A DNA stretch of 7,756 nt from Planctomycetota bacterium. GTDB lineage: Bacteria; Planctomycetota; Phycisphaerae; Sedimentisphaerales; Anaerohalosphaeraceae. Shown here in pieces: positions 1-6,664 of this stretch. The position numbers and the translations under genes are program-made. Location: NCBI GenBank assembly GCA_012519365.1, contig JAAYQH010000319.1:1-7756 (forward strand), read 5' to 3'. The notes beneath the pieces are model-generated. The model saw only the letters and a list, made by a program, of their open reading frames with translations, was not told the origin of the DNA and did not search any database. The first letter of the stretch is position 1, and each line of letters starts with the position of its first letter.

Positions 1-7
1 CCTCTGC

Positions 8-32
8 CGTCGGTCTTGGCCGATGATCTTTT
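8..32 (+). terminator. possible weak terminator of an upstream gene
   Basis: A 7-bp stem (8-14 with 19-25, two G-T pairs) closes a CTTG loop and is followed by a short T-rich tail (ATCTTTTA). It would end transcription from a gene left of the window. The stem is short and wobble-containing, so this is tentative. Confidence 0.25.
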
Positions 33-115
33 ATGTTGTTTATGTCTTTGGTTGGTTCCTCTGAATCGAGAAAACTCAAGTATATACGGAAAACAGCGTT
101 TTTCCACAAAAAACA

Positions 116-145
116 TTGCAAATTGATGTTTTTTTGGATTATAAT
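116..145 (+). promoter_or_regulatory. sigma70-type promoter of the ferredoxin gene
   Basis: A -35-like TTGCAA (116-121, 4 of 6 consensus bases) lies 18 bp before a perfect -10 TATAAT (140-145). The surrounding 60-145 is A/T-rich, which favours promoter activity. Transcription would begin near 152, giving a leader of about 50 nt before the ATG at 204. This also argues against the longer reading frame that begins at 33, because the promoter would then lie inside the gene. Confidence 0.55.
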
Positions 146-203
146 GCCCTTTGAATCAGGCAGCGGCATACAGTCAACACAAAACATCCAATGGAGTGAA
201 GGA

Positions 204-386
204 ATGAAGGTACGAATCGAAGACAATTGTACGGCGTGCGGGATGTGCGTGGATACCTGTCCGGAAGTGTTCACCATGGGTGATGCCATCGCCGAGGTTG
301 TTGTTGACGAGGTTCCTGCGGAACTGGAGGAAATCGTCCAGCAGGCCGCCGATGAGTGTCCTGTGGAGGCGATTGTCGTCGAATAG
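204..386 (+). CDS. single-cluster [4Fe-4S] ferredoxin, 60 aa
   Basis: Small soluble low-potential electron carrier. The 60 residues contain C9-x2-C12-x2-C15-x3-C19-P near the N-terminus and a distal C52-P. C9, C12, C15 and C52 are the expected ligands of one [4Fe-4S] cluster, as in the monocluster ferredoxins of Thermotoga and Desulfovibrio. In those proteins the cysteine equivalent to C19 often pairs in a disulfide with a cysteine about eight residues before the last ligand; here that position is Ile44, so C19 appears unpaired. The C-terminal half is strongly acidic, usual for ferredoxins. The frame is open from 33, but the ATG at 204 is preferred: GGAG (193-196) sits 7 nt upstream and the encoded MKVRIEDNC start matches the family, while the upstream extension looks like no protein. 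The redox partner cannot be told from the neighbours. No terminator was recognised behind it. Confidence 0.9.
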   Translation: MKVRIEDNCTACGMCVDTCPEVFTMGDAIAEVVVDEVPAELEEIVQQAADECPVEAIVVE

Positions 387-629
387 CCGATTGGATTCTG
401 ATTGGATTCTCTGCGTCTTGCGACACGCCAGGACAGCCCCCGCATAGGCGAGCAGGGGTGTGTTGTCATTTGATACCTCAGGATGTCGGGACAAGGGGGT
501 ATGTTCATTCGTTATCGTCGTCAGCGGTTCGGGCACAAATAGCATAAAATCTTAATTTCAAAGAAGTTATATTTCAAAAACAAGCGTAAAAGAAGGCCCT
601 ATTGCGCGCTGTAACTTTTGGGAGATTTC
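387..629. other. intergenic region without a recognisable gene
   Basis: About 240 bp between the ferredoxin gene and proC. Reading frames here are short and resemble nothing known. Visible structure: an exact tandem repeat of an 11-bp unit (389-399 and 400-410) and a weak CCCC/GGGG hairpin around 437-458. The proC-proximal half (540-600) is A/T-rich with -10-like hexamers such as TAAAAT (545-550), but no matching -35 was found, so no proC promoter is called. Confidence 0.5.
389..410. repeat. tandem duplication of an 11-bp unit
   Basis: The unit GATTGGATTCT occurs twice back to back with no mismatch, starting three bases after the ferredoxin stop codon. It is probably a small slippage duplication with no evident function. 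Confidence 0.7.
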
Positions 630-1448
630 ATGGACAAAATAGGATTTATCGGATGCGGCAATATGGCCGAAGCCATTATTAAAGGTCTAATCAATGCCGG
701 TTTATACGCCCCCGAACACCTTATGGCCTCGGACGTACGCTCCGAACGGCTCGACTTTATGGCCCGTAAGTACCACATCAAAACCACCCCGCACAACGAA
801 GACATTAGTGCTTCTGCCGACGTGGTGATGCTCTGTGTCAAACCCCAAAACATCAAAGCACTGCTCGATCAGATCAGCGGAAAGACACGGGACAATGCCG
901 TCGTAATTTCGATCGTCGCAGGCATTCGGACCGATTATCTGGGCAGGTATTTGAGCAATTGCCGAATTATTCGCGCGATGCCCAATACCCCCGCGATGGT
1001 CGGTCAAGGGGCTACGGCGGTATATGCGGCCAACGGTGCGGATGAGGCCGTTGAACTTGCCTTGCGGCTGTTCTCAGCGGTAGGCTGTGCGGTCGTCGTC
1101 AAGGACGAACAGCTTATTGATGCGGTTACCGCTATCAGTGGATCGGGGCCGGCCTACTTTTTTGTGTTCATGGAACTGATGGTCAAGGCCGCCGTGGAAA
1201 TGGGGCTGCCGCTCGATGTCGCTGAGACGCTGGTCTATCAGACCGCCAAAGGCGCCGTCGTCCTGGCCGATCAGGCCCGTACACAGGGACAGAGTCTGGC
1301 TGAGCTGCGTCGCAAGGTCACCTCGCCTGGCGGCACCACCGAGGCGGCCATAGAAACCTTCAAGGCACTCGGATTGGGCAAAGTGCTTAGCACCGCCTTG
1401 GAACGCGCCCGGCAGCGAAGCATTGAACTGTCACAGCAATCGGGATAG
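630..1448 (+). CDS. proC: pyrroline-5-carboxylate reductase
   Basis: Last enzyme of proline biosynthesis: NAD(P)H-dependent reduction of 1-pyrroline-5-carboxylate to L-proline in the cytoplasm. The 272-aa product has the family's usual length. The N-terminal Rossmann fold shows the dinucleotide loop G8-x-G10-N-M-A13 and the VKP motif at 70-72. The C-terminal helical dimerisation domain has the AISGSGPAYFF motif (168-178) and the VTSPGGTT signature (230-237) that line the active site. The frame extends four codons upstream to a TTG at 618, but the ATG at 630 is chosen because GGGAG (620-624) lies 5 nt before it and MDKIGFIGCGNMAEA is the canonical ProC start. It stands alone, with no other proline genes nearby. 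The next gene begins 88 bp downstream on the same strand with no convincing terminator between, so read-through is possible. Sequence is intact. Confidence 0.97.
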   Translation: MDKIGFIGCGNMAEAIIKGLINAGLYAPEHLMASDVRSERLDFMARKYHIKTTPHNEDISASADVVMLCVKPQNIKALLDQISGKTRDNAVVISIVAGIRTDYLGRYLSNCRIIRAMPNTPAMVGQGATAVYAANGADEAVELALRLFSAVGCAVVVKDEQLIDAVTAISGSGPAYFFVFMELMVKAAVEMGLPLDVAETLVYQTAKGAVVLADQARTQGQSLAELRRKVTSPGGTTEAAIETFKALGLGKVLSTALERARQRSIELSQQSG

Positions 1449-1524
1449 CACACACGTCGGCTTTCGATCGGCGGCGTTTTTGTCAACTAGCCGTTCATCT
1501 TGAAAAGTGAAAAATGCAGATATG

Positions 1525-1529
1525 GGAGG
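1525..1529 (+). promoter_or_regulatory. Shine-Dalgarno site deciding the fucosidase start
   Basis: GGAGG at 1525-1529 is the strongest ribosome-binding signal near this gene. It lies 7 nt before the ATG at 1537 but only 1 nt before the ATG at 1531, and it is downstream of the GTG at 1507 and ATG at 1522. It therefore selects 1537, which places a proper signal peptide at the N-terminus. Confidence 0.7.
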
Positions 1530-1536
1530 TATGACA

Positions 1537-3897
1537 ATGAGAGTCGAGGTTCGCCAAAAAAGTCCGATAAAAACCGGGGTCTTTGTATTGATGGTCTGTA
1601 GTGCCGTTATTTTGGCTGATAGCCGACAGGATTTATCGCTATGGTATCAGCAACCCGCCCGACGCTGGACTGAGGCGCTGCCGGTCGGCAACGGTCGGCT
1701 GGGCGCGATGGTCTTCGGCGGTGTCCAGACCGAGCGGATCCAGCTCAACATCGATTCGCTATGGGCCGGCCCGCCCGTGCCCCAGCCGCCGGAAGGGGCT
1801 TATGAAGCGTTGCTCGAGGCACGGTCTTTGCTCTTTCAGGACAAATACGCCCAGGCCGAGAGCGTCATTGCCCGTCGTTTTCTGGGGCCGCGAATTTCGC
1901 CCCGCAGCCACCAAACCCTCGGCGATCTGCGGCTGGAAATGCAACTGCCTCAGACCCCCATCAACAACTATCAGCGGCAGCTGAATTTGGACGATGCCGT
2001 CACACGGACCACCTTTGAGGTGGACGGCATTCGGTACACCCGCGAAGTGTTCTGCTCCGCACCGGATGATGTCGTGGTAGTCTCGCTGACTGCCTCGCAG
2101 CCGGCGGCGCTGACGCTGGAGGTACGTCTGGACAGGCCGGCGGATTTTGAAACCATCGCCGTCGGCGATACCATGCTGATGATGTCAGGGCAGGCCTCCC
2201 ACAATGGAAAACACAAGGGCGTCCGTTACCACGCAACGCTGTATGCCGATGTTTCAGGCGGGCAGTGCGTTGCCCGCGACAATACCCTGGCGATTCGTCA
2301 GGCCGACGCGGTGTGTTTGCTGCTGACCGCGGAAACCGACTACAATAAGCGCACCCCTTACGAGCCGCTGACCGATGACCTGCGTGCCCGATGCGGCGGA
2401 AAAATTCTCGAGGCCCTGGCCAAATCCTATGACACACTCAAGGTTGCCCATTGCGAGGATTATCAGCGGTTGTTCCGTCGGGTTGAACTGGATTTGGGCG
2501 GCGCAGAGGCCGCTCAAACCCCCACCGACAAACGGCTTGAGGCCGTTAAAGCCGGCGCCGACGATCCGGCCCTGGCAATGCTCTATTTTCAGTTCGGGCG
2601 GTATTTGCTGAGTTCGTCTTCTCGTCCCGGGACCCTGCCGGCCAATTTGCAGGGGCTGTGGAATGAGCAGTTGGAGGCCCCCTGGAATGCCGACTATCAC
2701 ATCAACATCAATATCCAGATGAACTACTGGCCGGCGGAGGTGACCAATCTGTCCGAATGTCATGAGCCGTTTTTCGACCTTCTTGAGGCCCTCGTCCCGT
2801 CCGGGCAGCAAACCGCCCGTCAGGTCTATCACTGTCGCGGCTTTGTTGCCCACCATACCACCGACCCGTGGCTTTGGACCACACCCATCGGCGTGCCGTC
2901 CTGGGGGATGTGGCCGTTTGGCGGGGCCTGGTGCACGCGTCATTTTATGGAGCGGTATTCCTTTACACTCGATAAAGACTTTTTGCGTGATCGTGCCTGG
3001 CCGATCCTCAAAGAGGCGGCGCTGTTTTTCCTTGATTATCTGGTTGAGGATCCGCGTACCGGCAAACTCGTCGCCGGCCCGGCCAATTCGCCGGAAAACG
3101 CCTTTAACGGGCCTGACGGACAACCGGCCAGCCTCGATATGGGCGCCTCGATGAGCCAGCAGATTGTGTGGGATGTGTTCACCCATACGCTCCAGGCCGC
3201 CGAAATCCTCGGCCTCAACGACCCGCTGATTCCAGAGGTTCGCGCGGCTCGAGCCAATCTGGCGATGCCAAAAATCGGTCCGGACGGACGACTGCTCGAA
3301 TGGTCGCGCCCCTTCGAGGAACGCGAGCCGGGACATCGGCACATCTCCCACGTCTACGCCCTTCATCCGGGCAGTCAATACACCGTTGAAAAAACGCCCG
3401 AACTGATTGATGCTATCCGCAAGAGCATCGACTATCGGCTCGCGCACGGCGGCGGCCACACCGGCTGGAGTCGGGCCTGGATCATCAATATCTGGGCACG
3501 CCTTCGCGAGGGACAAAAAGCCTGCGACAATCTGCACGCCCTGTTGGCCCAGTCTACCTTGCCGAATCTGTTCGATACCCACCCGCCGTTTCAGATTGAT
3601 GGTAATTTCGGCGGGACCGCGGCCATCGCCGAGATGCTTCTGCAAAGCCACGCCGGCTATGTGCACCTGCTGCCGGCCTTGCCAAAGACCACCTGGCCGA
3701 ACGGCTCGGTCAAAGGACTCTGTGCCCGTGGCGGATTTGTGGTAGATATGGAATGGAAAGACGGCCGTTTGACCGAAGCAAAACTGATTTCCAGACAGGG
3801 CGGCTCCTGTATCGTCCGGTACGATGATATCAGTGTTGAAATCAATACTACCAAAGGGCAAACAATCGCTCTGGACGGCAAGCTTGCAATCCTATAA
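1537..3897 (+). CDS. secreted GH95 alpha-L-fucosidase
   Basis: Glycoside hydrolase family 95; characterised members hydrolyse alpha-1,2-linked L-fucose (some act on galactose analogues) by inversion. The product is 786 aa, normal for the family. Residues 1-27 form a signal peptide: basic n-region, hydrophobic stretch 13-27, signal peptidase I site after A23 or A27. Cys21 is not in a valid lipobox, so export rather than lipoprotein anchoring is inferred. Next come the N-terminal beta-sandwich (about 30-280, with the typical [15 protein letters not shown] segment), a linker ending around H305, an (alpha/alpha)6 barrel (about 330-690) and a C-terminal beta domain. Catalytic residues by comparison with Bifidobacterium AfcA: N390 and N392 in [11 protein letters not shown], general acid E520 in NSPEN, and D688 in FQIDGNFGG. 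All are present, so the enzyme should be active. No sulfatase, transporter or other fucose gene is in the window. Substrate could be algal, plant or mucin-type fucosylated glycan; not decidable here. Confidence 0.93.
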   Translation: MRVEVRQKSPIKTGVFVLMVCSAVILADSRQDLSLWYQQPARRWTEALPVGNGRLGAMVFGGVQTERIQLNIDSLWAGPPVPQPPEGAYEALLEARSLLFQDKYAQAESVIARRFLGPRISPRSHQTLGDLRLEMQLPQTPINNYQRQLNLDDAVTRTTFEVDGIRYTREVFCSAPDDVVVVSLTASQPAALTLEVRLDRPADFETIAVGDTMLMMSGQASHNGKHKGVRYHATLYADVSGGQCVARDNTLAIRQADAVCLLLTAETDYNKRTPYEPLTDDLRARCGGKILEALAKSYDTLKVAHCEDYQRLFRRVELDLGGAEAAQTPTDKRLEAVKAGADDPALAMLYFQFGRYLLSSSSRPGTLPANLQGLWNEQLEAPWNADYHININIQMNYWPAEVTNLSECHEPFFDLLEALVPSGQQTARQVYHCRGFVAHHTTDPWLWTTPIGVPSWGMWPFGGAWCTRHFMERYSFTLDKDFLRDRAWPILKEAALFFLDYLVEDPRTGKLVAGPANSPENAFNGPDGQPASLDMGASMSQQIVWDVFTHTLQAAEILGLNDPLIPEVRAARANLAMPKIGPDGRLLEWSRPFEEREPGHRHISHVYALHPGSQYTVEKTPELIDAIRKSIDYRLAHGGGHTGWSRAWIINIWARLREGQKACDNLHALLAQSTLPNLFDTHPPFQIDGNFGGTAAIAEMLLQSHAGYVHLLPALPKTTWPNGSVKGLCARGGFVVDMEWKDGRLTEAKLISRQGGSCIVRYDDISVEINTTKGQTIALDGKLAIL

Positions 3898-3925
3898 TCG
3901 CACTATTTAGGCAAAGTGGATACAC

Positions 3926-3953
3926 AACGCGGATTTTTAAATCCGCGTTTTTT
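3926..3953 (+). terminator. strong intrinsic terminator of the fucosidase gene
   Basis: A perfect 10-bp stem (3926-3935 with 3940-3949) with loop TTTA is followed directly by a run of T (3948-3953). It lies 28 bp after the stop codon and separates the fucosidase transcript from everything downstream. Confidence 0.88.
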
Positions 3954-3978
3954 GTGCTCTTTGCAAACCTTTTTTGAA

Positions 3979-4019
3979 GACCTAAAAATTTGTTTTAGGT
4001 CCTATAAAGTCCGGCTTTA
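3979..4019. repeat. two adjacent small inverted repeats
   Basis: First: a perfect 9-bp inverted repeat, 3979-3987 (GACCTAAAA) with 3993-4001, 5-nt loop. Second: a 5-bp repeat, 4005-4009 (TAAAG) with 4015-4019, also a 5-nt loop. Neither ends in a clean T-run, so they are not called terminators. They could be protein-binding dyads upstream of the putative small RNA or decayed terminators. Confidence 0.45.
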
Positions 4020-4034
4020 ATCCGTTTTACCGAA

Positions 4035-4078
4035 AAAAAACCAAAAAAATTATTTTTTTGAAAAATTATCACCATAAT
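4035..4078 (+). promoter_or_regulatory. possible promoter with A/T tracts upstream of the putative RNA
   Basis: A CATAAT hexamer (4073-4078, 5 of 6 match to -10) is preceded by A-tracts and a T-tract (about 4033-4059) resembling an UP element or bent DNA. The best -35 at 17-bp spacing is only TTATTT (4050-4055), so support is partial. Transcription would begin near 4085. Confidence 0.35.
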
Positions 4079-4084
4079 GCGCAG

Positions 4085-4299
4085 TTTTACGGCGTCTTAT
4101 TGAAATGGTAAGAGAGTACGTTTGAGACTACAGCGGCAGACTGAGCAGCAAGGCTTTTCCAAGACAAGCGGTATCCTCTGTTCGAGATGTACGACACCAG
4201 GGCAACCGGAAGGGAGTGCAGACGCGGCAGAAGAGCCGACTCAAAAACGGAGGGGTACAAGAAAGGCGTTGGATCTTATCACAACGCCTTTCTTAATTT
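4085..4299 (+). ncRNA. candidate structured small RNA of unknown family
   Basis: No convincing protein gene is seen here, but the sequence folds. A 7-bp hairpin UCUUAUU/GGUAAGA (4095-4101 with 4107-4113, two G-U pairs) is at the 5' end. Then UUUGAG (4121-4126) pairs with CUCAAA (4240-4245), and inside it CGGC (4134-4137) with GCCG (4235-4238), enclosing about 100 nt. Within that a CC-GGAA-GG tetraloop hairpin (4206-4213) is flanked by GCA/UGC pairs (4202-4204 with 4217-4219). The transcript would end at the hairpin 4259-4294. It lies between the fucosidase terminator and the nrdR promoter, so neither gene explains it. I checked by eye for SRP RNA, tmRNA, RNase P, cobalamin and c-di-GMP riboswitch motifs and found no convincing match. 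A trans-acting RNA or an unrecognised family is possible; boundaries are approximate and no covariation could be tested. Confidence 0.42.
4259..4299 (+). terminator. terminator-like hairpin before nrdR
   Basis: A perfect 13-bp stem, 4259-4271 with 4282-4294, closes a 10-nt loop. The 3' arm is itself U-rich (CCTTTCTT) and is followed by AATTTA, so the U-tract is imperfect. It lies about 80 bp before the nrdR -35 box and more than 300 bp beyond the fucosidase terminator, so it most likely ends a separate transcript that starts between the two. Confidence 0.62.
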
Positions 4300-4371
4300 A
4301 TGGATACTGTATACCTTTTATGACGCACCCAAGCGCCCCCTTCAAATCCCACGCAGAAGATAAAAATTGGA

Positions 4372-4399
4372 TTGACATACTACATCTTGTGATCATAAT
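4372..4399 (+). promoter_or_regulatory. sigma70-type promoter of nrdR
   Basis: A perfect -35 TTGACA (4372-4377) is separated by 16 bp from CATAAT (4394-4399, 5 of 6). Transcription would start near 4406, giving a leader of about 58 nt before the GTG at 4464. The spacer holds an NrdR-box-like sequence, so this promoter is probably under NrdR control. Confidence 0.65.
4377..4392 (+). promoter_or_regulatory. NrdR box 1 (putative operator)
   Basis: ATACTACATCTTGTGA matches the published 16-bp NrdR-box consensus acaCwAtATaTwGtgt at 12 of 16 positions, including all eight strongly conserved ones (C4, w5, A6, A8, T9, T11, w12, G13). It occupies the -35/-10 spacer, where bound NrdR would block RNA polymerase. 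The match was made by eye from the remembered consensus. Confidence 0.6.
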
Positions 4400-4408
4400 A
4401 GCAGACAT

Positions 4409-4424
4409 ATTGAATGTATAGGTT
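4409..4424 (+). promoter_or_regulatory. NrdR box 2 (weaker putative operator)
   Basis: ATTGAATGTATAGGTT matches 10 of 16 consensus positions, with C4 and A8 replaced by G. Its main support is position: it lies 16 bp after box 1 (32 bp centre to centre, about three helical turns), the paired spacing known for NrdR sites. It falls at or just after the predicted transcription start. Confidence 0.42.
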
Positions 4425-4463
4425 CCCGGACAAGGTGCTCAATCACGGAGGCAGAGCAAAACG

Positions 4464-4952
4464 GTGAGGTGCCCGTATTGCAAAGAAGACCGCGACAAGG
4501 TAATCGACTCCCGTTCGAGCGATGTCGGCCGGGTGATTCGACGACGACGGGAGTGCTTGGCCTGTCGACGGCGGTTTACCACCTATGAGCGCATCGGCGA
4601 GAGCGTCAAGCTCAGTGTCATCAAAAAGGACGGGACGCGTGTCCCTTATGACCGCTATAAAGTCATTGCAGGCCTGCAAAAAGCCTGCTATAAAAGGCCG
4701 GTTTCTGTCGATCAGATTCAGGACATCGCCGACAAGATCGAAGAAGATATTTTTCGCAATTTTGACAAAGAAGTGGCCTCACAGTATATCGGTGAACGGG
4801 CAATGCGACATTTGCGCCATGTTGACAAGGTCGCCTATATTCGTTTTGCCAGCGTGTACCGTGAATTTACCGACGCCAACGCTTTGCTGGATGAAGTCAG
4901 TCAGGCCTTCTCCGAACCCGACAGCCCCGACCAACCCGGCCTGTTTCCATAG
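4464..4952 (+). CDS. nrdR: transcriptional repressor NrdR
   Basis: Nucleotide-sensing repressor of ribonucleotide reductase genes: it reads ATP/dATP through an ATP-cone and binds paired NrdR boxes. The 162-aa product has the family layout: zinc ribbon C3-x2-C6 and C31-x2-C34, an arginine-rich DNA-binding stretch R26-R29, the RFTTYE motif (37-42), and an ATP-cone (about 49-137) with KKDG at 54-57. It is slightly longer than the usual ~150 aa because of an acidic, proline-rich tail. The start is GTG at 4464; MRCPYC is the near-invariant NrdR start, although the GGAGG (4447-4451) is 12 nt away, a longer spacing than ideal, which may mean modest translation. A promoter and two NrdR-box-like sites upstream suggest autoregulation. 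The following ATP-cone gene starts 47 bp after its stop. No reductase gene is in the window. Confidence 0.96.
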   Translation: MRCPYCKEDRDKVIDSRSSDVGRVIRRRRECLACRRRFTTYERIGESVKLSVIKKDGTRVPYDRYKVIAGLQKACYKRPVSVDQIQDIADKIEEDIFRNFDKEVASQYIGERAMRHLRHVDKVAYIRFASVYREFTDANALLDEVSQAFSEPDSPDQPGLFP

Positions 4953-4999
4953 TCAGAACAAGACAAATTGTTACGGTTCTGAACCGGAAAGGGTGAGCC

Positions 5000-5542
5000 A
5001 TGCAAATTCGGGTGATAAAAGCCGACGGCCAAGTCGAGCCGTACCTGCACACCAAGGTGCTGGGTACATTTCATAACGCCCTGGCACAGGCCGGCGATGT
5101 GACTCTGTTTGCCGCCGAGCAAATGGCCGAGGCGGTTACGTATTATCTCTACCGTCAAAAGCCAAATAGTACCCTCACCGTCGATGAGATCCACTTAATG
5201 ATTCAATCTGTCCTTTCGGCAACGGGGTTTGTTCATGCTGCCGAGGCGCTGAATCGCCACCGTTTGAGACGGCAGCTCAATCGACGGCGAATCGAGATCG
5301 TCGGTGACACCCCCGATGCCGACCAGCCGAACATCTGGAGCAAGTCGCGGCTGGCCACGTCCATCGTACGAGATTATGGGACTGATATGTTGACCGCGCG
5401 GGCCATCGCCACAAGCGTGGAGGAAAAAGTGCTGGTGATGAATGTGACGCGCCTGCGAAAAGCATTGCTGCGACAATTGATTCTCAACGACCTGGATACT
5501 TTGCTCGAGGCCCGTAGGCAATTAGAACCCTCTGCGGTTTAA
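5000..5542 (+). CDS. stand-alone ATP-cone domain protein
   Basis: A 180-aa soluble protein. Residues 3-92 form an ATP-cone, the nucleotide-binding regulatory domain of ribonucleotide reductases and NrdR: IRVIKADG (3-10), the YLHTK segment (15-19), LTVDEIHLMIQSVL (59-72) and a final basic helix with RHRLRRQLNRRR (86-97). No zinc ribbon and no reductase catalytic domain is attached. Residues 112-175 are helical (WSKSRLATSIV, TARAIATSVEEKVL), a unit that may pack on the cone. The start ATG at 5000 has GGAAAGGG (4986-4993) 6 nt upstream. It follows nrdR by 47 bp with no terminator and is probably co-transcribed, under the same NrdR boxes. Likely roles are a co-regulator or antagonist of NrdR, or a detached allosteric subunit of a reductase; both are inference. 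A DNA-binding motif is not visible. Confidence 0.85.
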   Translation: MQIRVIKADGQVEPYLHTKVLGTFHNALAQAGDVTLFAAEQMAEAVTYYLYRQKPNSTLTVDEIHLMIQSVLSATGFVHAAEALNRHRLRRQLNRRRIEIVGDTPDADQPNIWSKSRLATSIVRDYGTDMLTARAIATSVEEKVLVMNVTRLRKALLRQLILNDLDTLLEARRQLEPSAV

Positions 5543-5581
5543 TCATCGGAGGTCATTGCTCTCGAACCCCACCAAGACCGT

Positions 5582-6664
5582 TTAGGGGACAAGGAAAATA
5601 TCGTCAGGATTGAAAGGTGTTTCTTTACCGGTGTAGGTATCCACACCCTGGATGGTAAAGATGTCGTCATTGTTATAGACACGGGTTTGAATAAACTCCA
5701 CAGACCCGTCACAAAACAGGGAATTTTGACCTTTTCGCCGATGATTTGGGCTGAGCATCTGTCGGAGTTGCTCATTCAGTTGGACACGTTCAAATTCGTT
5801 GAGTTGCTGGTAAATGGAGGGCTGGAAGGGGATTTGCTGGAAAATCGGATTCATATCGGCCACAATAATCTTACGTGAGCGGTCTATGAGTTTGTCATTT
5901 TTATCACACAGCAGCATAAAACTATAGCTGACATGCCGACGCGACGGGAAATCATTCAATTCGGTCATTGTGGCGGCATCAAAACGCACCGGACGCCCTT
6001 CCAGATGCCCGCCGCAGACAAACACGGCCCCATCGACATACCCTTCTTTAACCAACTGCCAGACATATCGGGTATTGGAGTGGATTTCAGGGCCTTGATA
6101 TCCGACCTTCCACCATGGCGAGCCGCTCTGCACCTTAATCTCACTGAGCCGGCCATTGTGCTCAGCGGCAAACGCCGACAAGGCCTGACCGATTTGGCCG
6201 AGATTTTTGGCGCAGGCAATCTGCCGGCTTCGCTCCCGCATGGCCCCCAACGACGGAAACAAAATCCCCGCCGCCAGGACAATGGCCGCGGCGGTAGCCA
6301 ATATCTCAACCACCGGACGCCATCGCGAGCCGTTCTTGACCTTAAGAGAACTCTGGGAGGCCGGAAGGTACTCGGGATTGTCCTGCTGTTCTTTAAGCAG
6401 GGCCTTCAATTGGCTTGAGCCGGATACAGGCACCGCTGCCGCGTGCTTTAGGCGAGCCACGGTCAATTCCACAAGGTTTTCGGGGCAAGGTTCATACTTG
6501 AGGCTGTCCAGGCCGGATAGCGTTTCCACAAGCCCGTCATATAAACGAGCGGCCTCTGGATTGGAGGCGATCAGGTCACGTCCCCGCAGAATGTTGCTCT
6601 CGTCGCCGCAGCGGAAATAAAAATCAAGAATAAGTTGTTGTTCTTCCTGACTAAGATGACCCAT
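5582..6664 (-). CDS. putative membrane anti-sigma factor with DUF1559-like domain
   Basis: A 360-aa single-pass membrane protein. Residues 1-116 are predicted cytoplasmic and helical, with the LSQEEQQLILDFY start and KYEPCPENL segment (57-64) seen in planctomycete anti-sigma-like proteins, but with no HxxxCxxC zinc motif. A transmembrane helix spans about 117-137. Directly after it come RERSRQIACAKNLGQIGQAL (143-162), the helix that follows the transmembrane segment in DUF1559 pilin-like proteins, then a predicted extracytoplasmic domain ending in NHRRKGQNSLFCDGSVEF. Here H308 and DG319-320 are separated by ten residues, a variant of the H-X9-DG motif. The ATG overlaps the sigma gene's end by 14 nt, implying translational coupling. 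Inference: it holds the sigma factor at the membrane and releases it on an outside signal. The partner role is not proven; it could instead be a sigma target. It converges with the ATP-cone gene, stops 39 bp apart, with no clear terminator. Confidence 0.72.
   Translation of the reverse strand: MGHLSQEEQQLILDFYFRCGDESNILRGRDLIASNPEAARLYDGLVETLSGLDSLKYEPCPENLVELTVARLKHAAAVPVSGSSQLKALLKEQQDNPEYLPASQSSLKVKNGSRWRPVVEILATAAAIVLAAGILFPSLGAMRERSRQIACAKNLGQIGQALSAFAAEHNGRLSEIKVQSGSPWWKVGYQGPEIHSNTRYVWQLVKEGYVDGAVFVCGGHLEGRPVRFDAATMTELNDFPSRRHVSYSFMLLCDKNDKLIDRSRKIIVADMNPIFQQIPFQPSIYQQLNEFERVQLNEQLRQMLSPNHRRKGQNSLFCDGSVEFIQTRVYNNDDIFTIQGVDTYTGKETPFNPDDIFLVP

Noticed and set aside
33..203. N-terminal extension of the ferredoxin frame
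   Set aside because: It precedes and includes the TATAAT promoter, adds 57 residues unlike any ferredoxin, and a well-placed GGAG supports the ATG at 204.
1455..1482. Possible terminator between proC and the fucosidase gene
   Set aside because: Only a 5-bp wobble-containing stem with a 9-nt loop can be formed before the TTTTT; too weak to call.
2254..3861. 535-codon open frame on the minus strand inside the fucosidase gene
   Set aside because: It is antisense to a clearly recognised GH95 protein with all catalytic motifs, and its translation resembles no protein; long antisense frames are common in G/C-rich genes.
4195..4235. Resemblance of the CCGGAAGGGAG segment to the SRP RNA domain IV, and of CAGGGCAACC...GACGC to the c-di-GMP-I riboswitch
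   Set aside because: The SRP symmetric loop (CAGG opposite AGCA) is absent, and the riboswitch core spacing and second hairpin receptor do not fit.
4122..4421. 99-codon open frame over the putative RNA
   Set aside because: It starts at TTG with no ribosome-binding site, runs through the 13-bp terminator hairpin and the nrdR promoter, and has no protein-like pattern.
5543..5581. Possible bidirectional terminator between the convergent ATP-cone and membrane-protein genes
   Set aside because: Only CCCC/GGGG with a 14-nt loop is visible and there is no T-run on either strand.
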